NCBI GenBank assembly: GCA_963556495.2
Contig: OY747716.1
Coordinates: 51,452,318 to 51,516,317 of the forward strand
Length of the DNA stretch: 64,000 bases
Direction: 5' to 3'
From: Valencia hispanica
Lineage: Eukaryota; Chordata; Actinopteri; Cyprinodontiformes; Valenciidae
The notes under the pieces were generated by a model. That model was given only the letters and a program-made list of their open reading frames with translations. It had not been told where the DNA came from and did no database searches. Positions within the stretch are counted from its first letter, which is position 1, and the number at the start of each line of letters is the position of its first letter. Both the position numbers and the translations under genes were made by a program. Below, piece after piece: positions 26,501-38,800 of the stretch.

Positions 26501-29500
26501 ATGAGAGAAAATGTGTCATATTGGATGCATCGTACCAGTCAATTTCAGTATGCTTATTAGTCCCCTTAAAAACGATGAAAACCAGGACATTTTTATCAAT
26601 CTATGAAATCCCCCCGGACGCCTTGGACAGCACGTGAAAAGTGGACATGTCCAGGAAAAACAGGACGGTTGGTCACTCTAGTATATGTATGTGTGTGTGT
26701 GTCTTGTGTACCTTTGGGACAGACTCCATCACATGATTTGCAGCGCTGGATCCCCTTCTCTTCTACCTCATGCATTCCTGAGCTGCAGGAGCGCACACAT
26801 GAGCCCTCTGTCACCACGTAGTTGTCTGTGAAGAAAGTAAAGACAAACTTTCAGGCAACATGTGAGGCGAAACAAGGTGCAACTTGCTGACAGACATTTA
26901 GCAGGACCCTACTGGAGGTGTATGTATATATTTGAGCCTGTATGTATATATAAGATCTGATCAACTCTACTGGTTGTAAGCCTGCAACCTCAAATATCAT
27001 CACTACCATCTGAAGTGAACGGCTTTTATATGCAATACTCACTGCAGCCTACAGGGACACTATAGAGGTCTTGATGATATCATAAGGCTTTACTGTACTT
27101 ACGAGGGCAGGCCTTCACACAGGCGGCTCCGTAGGTATACTTGGTGTTGGGGTTGTCCACCACCTGATGGGTCATCCGGTCGTAGATCTTCGGAGAAGGA
27201 CAAGTGTCTTTACAGGTTCCATCATCGTTGAAGTCCCTGCAGGCCTGCAGGGGGGAACGAAGAACATCAGTAGTTAGTAACAACAATAATAACAATAATG
27301 AAACAATTCCTTTCGACTCGATTCGGCTCTCTCTTCACCACAACAGACCAGTACAGCCCTCGCATCAATGCAGATGCCGCACCAATCCATCTATCAATCT
27401 CCTGTCCCGTTTTCCCCTTACATAAACAAGACCCTGAGATACATAAACTCTTTCTCTCCAGGAACTCGTCCCTGACCCGGAGAAGGCCCTCTATCCTTTT
27501 CTGGATCAAAACCATTGGTCCCGTTTGCGTTCTGCTGCGAACTGCTCCAGTGGAAGCTGGAGATCATGATCTGATGAAGTCAACAGGACCACATCAGCTG
27601 CAACAAGCAGAGACACGATTATGAGGCCACCAAACAGGATTCCCTCAACACCTAGGATGCATCTTGAAAATATTTCCATTAAGGTTATGAACACTACTGT
27701 GACATAGGGGGGCCTTGGTGGAGCCCAACTCTCACCGGAAATGAGTCCAACTTATTGTCGGTAAGGTGAAAAGACACCCTGGTAGGCCGTACTCACGAAG
27801 TGGACCCCCCTAAGGGACTTGGTCAAACGCCCAAGTCACCACCAGAGATCGGAGAGCCTGACCCAAAGTGTGCCGGTGGGATTGAGGCCCACCAACCCAC
27901 GACATCCCGCGTCAATGTCAGCAATTTGATTTCTGGTTTCTATTTTTCTTTTCAATTTTTTTGTTTCAATTAAATCCCTTAAAGATTTAATAATTTCATG
28001 ATTTCCACAAGGTGAAGATACTTATTAATTACTCTAAATCTACCAATGTATGCATGAGGGTTGGAAAATAACCCTAATTTCTTCTTAAGTGCACTTAAAA
28101 ATGGACTTTCACGAACAAATTAGATTATGATTATGATAACGATGATCCAAACTGCTGTCCCCCTCCGACTGGCCAGAACCGGTCCACGCTGATACTGACC
28201 AGACACTCCGTGGCTCTGGGTCCGGTGCAGCCGGCAGCGCAGTGTTCGTTGCAGCAGTCATTGGGTGTGGGACCGCGGCACCTCCTGCTGCACTGCTGGG
28301 CACACAGCAGCTTGGTGACTAACAGGGAAAGAGACACAGATTGATGAAGGACGACCTCACAAACAGACAGGATGGTTGGATGTAGGAGAAGAAAAGGGTA
28401 AGACTTTACATTTCTGGCAGTGATCCGGTCCGGGTGCCCAACACGAGCCGTTAAAACAGCCGGGGTCACATTTCTTACCTGCAAACACGTTCATATTTAC
28501 CGACAACATACAGAATGAGAACAGAAATTCATGTTTTAGAGTTGTTTCTCATACAGTGGGGTTCAAATGGCTCAGGCTTGAAATTCATTGTGGGATTGTT
28601 GGTTTTGTCCACGATATCCCACCAGTTAATGGTTTCCATGTTGCACAGCAGAGGATTGTGGCTGGCCTTCACTCCTCCTGACAGAATCTCTGTGGGGAGA
28701 TGGTAAAGATTAGATTAATTACACTTCATTTCAGCCATTTAAGAAATACATTCAGGGTCAAGATAAGACTAAAAAACAATGTGACATCGATAACACGACT
28801 GGATTTAAAACGACCATAAATGAAATATTAGGACCAGAGGTGGGTAGAGTACTCAAAGATTGTACTCAAATAAGAGTAGCACTACTTCAACATGTTTTTA
28901 CTCAAGTAAAAGGAAAAAGTAGCCGTCCAAGAAATTACTCAAGTAAAAAGAAAAAGTATTTGCTAAAATGTTGCGTAAGTACTGAATAACTGATCATAAC
29001 ATCTGGATAAATATTTTAAAGTAATGTCATTGGACAGACAAAAAATATAAACAGTTTGTAAAAATTCTGGTATTTTAAAGGCTACAATAAAAAAAGACTA
29101 CAAATAAATAACATATTTACAAAAAAACAAAACAAATATAGGCAGAAGTAACACTTTCCCAAATCTTTTCTTCAATATAGAAGATATGAAACTAATACTT
29201 ACAGTAGGTAGTTTGTGTATGTTAGGATGGGGGTACAGCCCTTCCAATGATAATATAAAGTGTCCACTGTATCTTAACATTAAAACAACAAAGCTTTTGG
29301 TCTCGGTTTAACAAACTGTAGGTTTGTGTTTTGATCTGGTGTATTTTTGGTTAGAATATGTTTGTTTATCATTCAGTGAAGTTACTCACAGTGTGTAGAG
29401 CATCCAGAAACTTTACTCATAAACTTCATAATAATATTACTCAAGTAAAAGTAAAAAGTAACATTTTGTAAAACTATTTCTAAAAGTTTTTCCCCCAAAA

Positions 29501-32500
29501 AAGTTACTTAAGTAAATGTAACTAGTTACTATTAGCCTCTGATTAGGACGTTCTTGAACAGAAACATCTTTCTTTAGTCTGAAAACATCCTTAATAAATA
29601 AAAACGTTATTTTTTATATCTAATTTCTCTTGTTTCTCCTTCTGTGACATGTTTTGAGGTAAATAAAGAGAAATGCACAGATCGGTGCACTAACATCCAC
29701 CAGACCAGTCCAAACATTATCCATTATGAAGCCATGTGCTCACAGGAGAGGTGTGGCACAGACAACCAAACCAATCTAGCTGAACCTCCAACATCATGAG
29801 GCAGAAAATGCCAGGGAGCAGTCTATTTCCTGCTGCCAGATCTCAATGTGCTGTTGAAAGACGGCTTTTAAACGATGCTGCAGCTCCACCCACCCGGCTC
29901 GCTGCCAACAACCTCCAACTGACAAACCTTTATTTGCGCAATCCTGTGGGTTTTAAAACTCCTCAAGCACGCCTTGCCCTACAACCTTCTGACATGAGCT
30001 AAGATCTCCTCCAGCTGTCGGAACTGTGTATTTACTGGAGCACATGTAACGTTTCCCTTTCTCCTCCTAATCTGTGCATTAGCTGGGGCACTTTGCTCTG
30101 TGACTGATTGTGTATGTAACGTCCTCCGTGTGTGCTCCCTGCAGATTCTGCTGCACCCACCTGTCAGGTTGCTGAGCTGCAGATGCATCAGGCCTGTGTA
30201 GTTGGCCGTCGGGGACGATTGGTTCTTCTTGTAGTTGGACATGACCAGCAGGGCATGCTGGCCCTCGTAGAGGTTCTGTCCTCGGATCAGACGCAGATTG
30301 ACCAGTGGGATGGTCGCCACCTCGTTCATGGCGATCAGGACGTAGCCACCAACTTCCTGGATGGACTGAGGAGACACAGAGAAAGGGATGTTAGCATCTG
30401 ACTTTAAAAACGTTGGCCTTTGGACATCAGTTTAACATTTCACCCTCAGAGAATGAAATGAGATGTTAGGGATTCATTCTGAGCCTCCAGGCTCTTGGAA
30501 GATTGACTTTAATAAACAACTGGATTCTATTATACACATATTATCACCAAGCTGTCTGGGAATGGCCTCATTGGAGCTAAAGATGCAGATACAATACGTT
30601 GTTTATCCAGGCGGGTTTTAAAATCATGTTAAGTGGGTTTGAAAGTAAGGAAATAAGTTGTTTGTTTGAGTTGAGTTATACTGGAATCAATGTTGTGGAA
30701 GTTCACAGTGTTGTGCTGTGTCGTATTTTTGCAACTGTTTCGGAAAAATTAAGGGACGTTAGGGCTAGGCGATCTGGATTCAAAATAAAATCTTCATTTT
30801 TTTCATGCCAAATTTTAATTTTTGATATGAATCGATTTTTTTCTCCCTTTCTATCCATAAAAAGGAATTACAAATGTCAGATTTTTTTTGAAAACTTGCT
30901 TTTATTTCAATCATTCAGGAATTGACCTGAATTCAAAGTCCAAATAAAAACACGCTGTAAAACAAGATGGAAGACCTTGGGCTGGCTGACATCACTTTGA
31001 ACTATGGAAACCCAACAGATGCATTGTAAAAAAAAATTCTCATTGTTCCAAAAATTCAATCTTCATAAACATTAAATTCTATATAATTGATACATTGCCC
31101 AGCCCTAATGTGATCAGATTATAATTACTCAATTTAATCAAAAAGCAGGAAATGTTGAAAGAAGGCTTCATGGATGCAGAGCAGAGAGAAGAGGAGGAAG
31201 TTCAAACCATCTCTTCATCCATCATAAAACCCAAGGATCATCTCCCCTACTCCAACATGTTTCTAACCACACGGCAAGACAGAGATTTAAGGAGGAGGAG
31301 CAAAACCAAATGAGGTGGATTAGCTGAGACTGCAAACAGCTGATGGCGTCATCCAGGACGTGTTATTCCGGAATATCATCTCGACTCTTACAAGGGAAAA
31401 CCTTTCAGGAAAACAATGTAAACTTTAAAAGGTTTATCAGGCGTTTCATCTGAAATGTGTCATGAGGGAGAATCAGCAGTTCAAAGCTCAACAACCGGAG
31501 ACTGATGTACCATGATGACACAAAAGTACTGAGGAAACGTGACACACCTGAAGGAAGGACAGGTCCTGGTGCTCCTGGGTGTAGGTGATCTCCAGGTTCT
31601 CCAGGACTACGTTGCAGTTGGAGTACATCTTCTCCATGTTGCGATAGTGATGCTCAGGCGTGCCCAGCAGAGTCAGCTGGTTGCTCATCCCCTGGCACAC
31701 TGAAAGCAGAGAAACAGCAAGATGACTGCAGTTCCTCTAATGGCCACTTAATGGTGCTGTTTCCTCTGAGACTATGGCAGCAGTGAGTTTTAAGGAGAAA
31801 AGTTTCATTTTTAAAAATGCAAAATCTTATCTGCTGCAACCGGGGAAAATTTACATGGAAAATAGTAAGTTAGTGAGAAATATGCTGCAGCACAGAGTTT
31901 TCTATCTCAGGTGATAATTCAGTGTCTTAAAAAGTATTTACTCCCTTAAAGATTTGGAGTTTTGGCTTTTCTAATACATTTAAATGTTTCTGATCAACAA
32001 ACAAATAATATCAGACAAAAAGCTGGATTTCAACAAGGATTTCATTTATAAAAGGAATCCAAACCAATATGACCCCATATGGAAATATAATTAACCCCCA
32101 AACCTCCAACTAGTTAGAAACGGTGACAGAAACTAAATAACATTATGAATATATGAGCTGAATTGTATTGCAGCCATCGAATTAATCTCTCATTCTTCCT
32201 AACGTAGCTTCATTCTTTTAACGCGTGTCGAAGTATTGCTGTCACACCCTCTGAGGCGTTGTTCAGGTACAGTGGCACGGTCGAGTTTTCACTTAAACAC
32301 TTCAAGCACTTAAAGGAACATCAGGGGAGGACTCCAGAGGTGTGACACATCTAAGAAGCTGTAAGATATGTGGCAATCTATGTTGTGATGAAATCTTTTT
32401 ATGTATGATGCTGATTAAAATGGCAAGTAATGCCTCTCTGACTTATAAATTTGCATTCTTTCCTATTTTGTACTACAAAAGTTCCTCAATCATAATAAGC

Positions 32501-35500
32501 AGTTTAGGGATGTAAGACTATACACTTATTATTGTAAATTATTTATGACCAGATGCGATTTTGAAGTTGGCACTTTAAATTTGAGGTTTTTCTTTCCTCT
32601 GCTCGACTAGTTTTGTTTTTTATCTATTATCTCTTTGTAGCATGTGCAGTGCACCACTATTCCAAATACATATGTTCTGCAGGTCCAGTGGTTAAATCAA
32701 TGTTCAAAATGTTTAGTCCAACACACCTCTACTCAGGATATAGTAAATATCCTAATGGCTGTTTATTTATCTGATCTATCTTTTGTCTCCTATCCAACCA
32801 CATGATTGACAGCTGGTGAAGGGGGTCATCGGCCATCATCAAGTTAGTGTTTTAAATAGTTATTTGCATTTTATTTTTACCAGACGTACATGTTATTGGC
32901 CTAAAATGATGAATGTGTCTTACTGATTTACAGTTGTTGAAATGCTTATGATGCGAGGGTTCAGCTAAACCTAGATTTGACCAGTTTTGGAGGATTTTGT
33001 CTGGATTGGGAGATGTGGAGGTGTAAGGTGTGCAGTGTATCTCTGGTATATGCAATGCTACCCATGCCCACACAGAAATTGCAAATGTACCTTTAAGACA
33101 TGGAATGCCTTACACATTCATTTAAGTAGATTCCATCCTAAACAAAACACCCGGGAGCTGCAGCAGTTGTCAACATTCAGCTGCCATTTGTGCACTTGTA
33201 GCGATCTTCCCACAGAGAAGGATTATTTTTTACACATTGGCAATCATTTGAAGAGTAATGAAACTGTTTCCTGTATGTTTGGGGGTTACAGATTTCAATC
33301 AAATATATACGGAACATTTCACTCTCACAAGAACAGGAAACACAACCCACATATATCGAAAGATTTCAAGCCAAACAGTTAAAACCACTCAAGTTTCCCA
33401 GGGCGCCCCTGATAATGATGAGGACAAAGCTAATCAAGATGACTTTGCAGTTGAAGCAGCAGTAACATTTTCAAGCAATGATGTGAACGTAACTAAGAAC
33501 TTGCCTGAAGTAATTTAGAAAATTTTTACTTCAGCATTGCTCAGGTTTGAGCATGGGGTTTCAGCAGCATTACCCCTGTCCATTGAAATTCTTGAAGGGA
33601 TCTTTCAGAAACATAGTCCCACAACTGATATCTCTGGGGTAACAGAATCAGTCACTGCTCTCTGCACATCTAACCCATTGCTTAAACAAGGGAGGTCCCC
33701 TGAGCTCATCTTATCTCCAGAACCAGTTTTAGAAAGAAAACTTGGATGTTGCGGGACCCACTGAGTACATTCTTGATGCCAAGGAAAACAGAGGTTTTCA
33801 GTATGTACCTGTACTGAAGTCCTTACTGCAGCTCTTTGTTAAGAAAGAGTTTGTGGATAAGGTAGTTGAAAACCACAGAGCACAGCAGAGTAAGAGAGGG
33901 AGTGGTGAACAACGTATTTATAAATCTTCTCAGGATGGTTCATACTTCCTCTTCTTCAAGATATGTTATTCCATTACGTGGCAGATGTCTTAAAGGTACG
34001 ATGTATGTTGTTGTAGCAGATAATCTGGGGGCTCGCAGCATAGCTGGTTTTAATGAGAGATTTTCTAGTGGGTATATTTGCAGATTTTGCACAGGCACAA
34101 GAACAGATATCCAAACAAAAGAGGTAAAGTATGGTGGATTCACTCCAAGGACAAAAGAACTCCATGACTCTCATGTGAAATCAGCTCAGGAGAATGGGAC
34201 AAGCTGTTTTGGGGTGAGTTAGTGAGTCAGTGTGCTATCACTAAAACTCTTGCCCACTTCAGTGTTCACACAGGCTTTCCTCCAGATGTTATGCACGATC
34301 TTTTTGAGGCTATTGTGTTGGTAGAACTACCAAACAAAGCTCAGACAGCTTGGATGCCCTGAAGTTACTGTGAATGCTTTAAAGCACAAACCTGACACCA
34401 AATGCAGTCCTGCATTCGGTGTGAATTATTGGCCCACCTATCCAGCTGGTGAAACAGCAGAGACTCTTAAAGAGATAGAAGTGACTCTCTTCTCAGAGGT
34501 CAGGAAAAGAAACAATGAGCACAAGGTGGCACCAAAGATGGACAGGACCTTTGCATACAGAAGGTGAGAGGTAGTTAGAGAGGCACCCATGATTTCTGAT
34601 TTCAAAACAAGGTGGCCAGCTCTCTTCCATGTGCGTCAAGTAAGCGAATAAATGTGAGGAAGAACACCCCCAGTTTACTTTTGTTAAACAGAAGTAGAGA
34701 CATCACAATAGCCAAGGAGAATTGTGTCCATCAGTTTGTTTTTGTAGGTGTGTGCAGAATCCCAGAGAATCCCAACAATCAATGTGCAGTCAAAGTTCTT
34801 TTCCCAGCTGGATTTTCACTCTGCAAAGCTGATTAGAAAGGTGGCGTTCAAGGAAGAAAGATCAAGACCATGATGGCACCCATAACCCAGGTATGATACC
34901 AGTGGACAAGTGACAGAAACTTGACTGAAAACCTGGGCATTGTAGAAATGATTTTGAGCACCACAATCATTGCCCCACTAGGGTTCAGTTTATCAGAATG
35001 AGCAACAGGGAAGATCCAAAAAACCCGAAGTACATTGCTAAATATAACCCTCAGGAGCTCAAGTTCACTTTTGAGGTTCTACAGAAAGTGAAATCATTAT
35101 GGAATCAGATGGAAACAAACAATCCAACAAAGCACAAGTTCCCAAGACATTTCTTTCCCGTTGATTAAACCTTGTAAAAGCTACACTACCTTCCTCAACA
35201 TTGGATAATACCAATCATTTCTAAATAGTTTGTTGTAATTTTGGATGCAGCTTCAGACTACCTACTGGTTACTTAGCAAAAATAAATATTCAAACTTCTA
35301 TTTTGTTCTTTGTGCTCACAAGAACATTAAATTATAGTATATAGTTAGTACAGTCTTTAAAAGGAGTATGAATACTTGGATAGAGTCTAATTTCCCACTC
35401 TTCACATTATATTTTATATGAATTTGATTTTACAGATGCAGTATTAAGGTCCAACCTGTCAGCACTTTTGAATAAGGAAAGCAGTATGCTGACTTATTTT

Positions 35501-35721
35501 TCAGTTTCTTATCAAGGCAGTTTGTTTTAATTTTTGCACTACTAGTCTGAAAGTTCTTACGTTGTTAAGTGTTTATATTGTGGTGAATATATTGTTATCT
35601 TCTGTAGGAGTTCACCATTACATTAAAATGCGTGTGCAGAATTTCTACAGCGCAAAAATTGTAATGTGAAATATTGATTTCAGAAAAAAAGATCTGCAAA
35701 TGCACTGCCAGTGTTGTACTG

Positions 35722-35813
<92 letters not shown>

Positions 35814-38800
35814 TTTTCTTTTTTTTTTTATACAATTTTATTGCACCTATTCCTGTTGGGTGTGTCATTTCCACCCTTGACTCTGAGTCTGTACTTTATT
35901 CAATGTAAACGCTATTATTTGAGTTACCATAATTAAATCATAGAAAGGAAAGACATTTATTGACATGGAAATCCTTTACCATTAACCATTTTTGTTGGGC
36001 TAACATAATTTGCATGGGTTTGATCAACTTAATCTACTACTGTAAAACGACTTAGATCAGCTTTATTAGATAAAGTTGGGTGCAAATGAGGAGATTTAGA
36101 AGGACCAAACCTATTGATTTGATTTAGATCAAAACGTTTCTAATTAAGCAGGATCTAAGTAACTGTGGTAAATATGTTGACTTAACTTTGATGAATTAAG
36201 TTTGTCTCAACACAAGTACTTTAAGTTGGGAGAACAGAAATGTATCATGATGAACTAAAGGAATTTAATCATGTGGAAATCTTTTCCATGATTTTTTTAA
36301 TGATCATTCAAAGAGTTTTTTTTTTTTTTGAGTGTAGACGAGCCCAACAGCAGCAGAACATGTCAGCAAGGAATGAAGCTCTGCAGGCTCAGCTCTCTGC
36401 CTGCAGCAGCTCAACGTTACAAAACAAGCAACACTCTACAGGCACAAACTCTGACAGCTCGGGGTTCAGAGGTCAACGGTCAGTAAGATCTCTGAAATGT
36501 AAATCAAAATCAGTTCCTGGCACGGTGACGTCACATCGCCCAGCAGGTTGGGGTTTTCCATCCAGGTCCACACCTGGTAAGGTCTATTCAGGGGTTCTGG
36601 AAAGGAGGGTCCGACGGATAGTCGAACCTCGGATCCAGGAGGAACAATCCGGTTTTCGTCCTGGCTGTGGAACACTGGACCAGCTCTACACCCCTCAGCA
36701 GGGTCCTGGAGGGTGCGTGGGAGTTCGCCCAACCGGTCTACATGTGTTTTGTGGACTTGGAGAAGGCGTTCGACCGTGTCCCTTGGGGAGCCCTGTGGGG
36801 GGTGCTCCGGGAGTATGGGGTATCGGGCCCCTTGATACGGGCTGTTAGGTCCCTGTACGACCAGGTGCCAGAGTTTGGTTCGCATTGCCGGCAGTAAGTC
36901 GGGCTTGTTTCCAGTGAGAGTTGGACTCCGCCAAGGTTGCCCTTTGTCACCGATCCTGTTCCTAACTTTTATGGACAGGATCTCTAGGCGCAGCCAAGGC
37001 GTCGAGGGGATCCGTTTTGGTGGCATCAGGATCGGGTCTCTGCTTTTTGCAGATGACGTGGTCCTGTTGGCTTCATCGGAACGTGATCTACAGCTTTCGC
37101 TGGAGCGGTTCGCAGCCGAGTGTGAAGCGGCTGGGATGAGAATCAGCACCTCCAAATGCGAGGCCATGGTCTTGAGCCGGAAAAGGGTGGGGTGCCTTCT
37201 CCAGGTCGGGGATGGGGTCCTTCCCCAAGTGGAGGAGTTTAAGTATCTGGGGGTCTTGTTCACGAATGAGGAAAAAATGGAGCGGGAGATCGATAGACGG
37301 ATTGGTGGGGCATCTGCAGTTATGCGGGCGCTTTACCGGTCTGTCGTGGTGAAGACAGAGCTGAGCCGAAAGGCGAAGCTCTCGATTTACCGGTCGATCT
37401 ACGTTCCTACCGTCATCTATGGTCACGAACTCTGGGTGGTGACCGAAAGAACGAGATCACGGATACAAGCGGCTGAAATGAGTTTCCTCCGCAGAGTGTC
37501 TGGGCTCTCCCTTAGAGACAGGGTGAGAAGCTCAGTCATCAGAGTAGAGCCGCTGCTTCTCCACATCGAGAGGAGTCAGTTGAGGTGGCTCGGGCATCTG
37601 GTCAGGATGCCTCCTGGACGCCTCCCTGGTGAGGTGTTTCAGGCACGTCCCACCGGGAGGAGGCCCAGGGGAAGGCCCAGGACACGCTGGAGGGACTATG
37701 TTTCTCTGCTGGCCTGGGAGCGCCTTGGGGTTCCTCCCGAGGAGCTGGAACAAGTGGCTGGGGAGAGGGAAGTCTGGGTCTCTTTGCTTAGGCTGCTGCC
37801 CCCGCGACCCAACCCCGGATAAGTGGAAGAAAATCGATGGATGGGTGTTACAGTTGTTAGAAAAAAAGGAATGGGGGAAAATCAGCAGGTGAGACGTCAA
37901 AGAAAACTGGAAATCAGCTAAAGTTGATTAATTTGTGCTGCTTGTGTTTCTGCTGGGGTCAGAGGTCACATCACAAGCTGGCTGTAGGTGACTCTAAAGA
38001 GAAGACTATTTATTGTAGTTCTAAACTTGTTAAACATGGCCTTTTCCTTCCTGATGTTTGTATCTAGGTGCCACACCTCTGCTAATTAGGCTCCCTGGAT
38101 GAAGATCTCCTCTGGGCCGGACAGAACCTTGGGCCGGTTCTGGATCAATGAACTGAGGTTTGGACCGTCCTCCATGTTTGTTTAAACAGGAACAAAATCC
38201 TCTGAATGAAACTGATGAAGTTTTTATACTGACGTTTAGACCTCTGGCTGGGTTCCTATTGGCTGACTACCTGCTGTGATGTCACACAAACAAGCTGTAA
38301 GTGATCTGATTGGCTGACGGCTGGCTCAGGGGGCCAGCCCATTGGCCGGAGCGTCATGGGTACTTCTCCACATCTGGACCCAGACGTGATAACTAATGAT
38401 CACAACTTTGGTTCTTCCGTTGCTCTGTTCCTTTCTCTCCATCTCCATCCCTCCTTTTTGCACACATCTTCTGTTTTCTCCTGATTTTCCACCCATTTCC
38501 CCTCCTTTATTCCTTGTCTTCCAGGCCATCTTTCATCCGTTCCTCATCGTTTCTCCAGTCCGGTCCAAACTTTTCCATGCCATTCTTCCTCATTCCTGTT
38601 TTCTTTCATTTCTTCTCTCTCCTTCTTCAGTCTGCGTCTCCATCTCTCCTTCTGTCCTCCCACTCACTCTTCCCAGGTGTCTCCTCCTGTCATCCGTCCT
38701 CTCCCACTCGTTTATTCCCCATTCCTACATTGACACCCCATCCTTTCCCATATTCCCAAACATCCTTATTTTCCTTCCTCCTCTCCTCCCTCAGTTCCCC

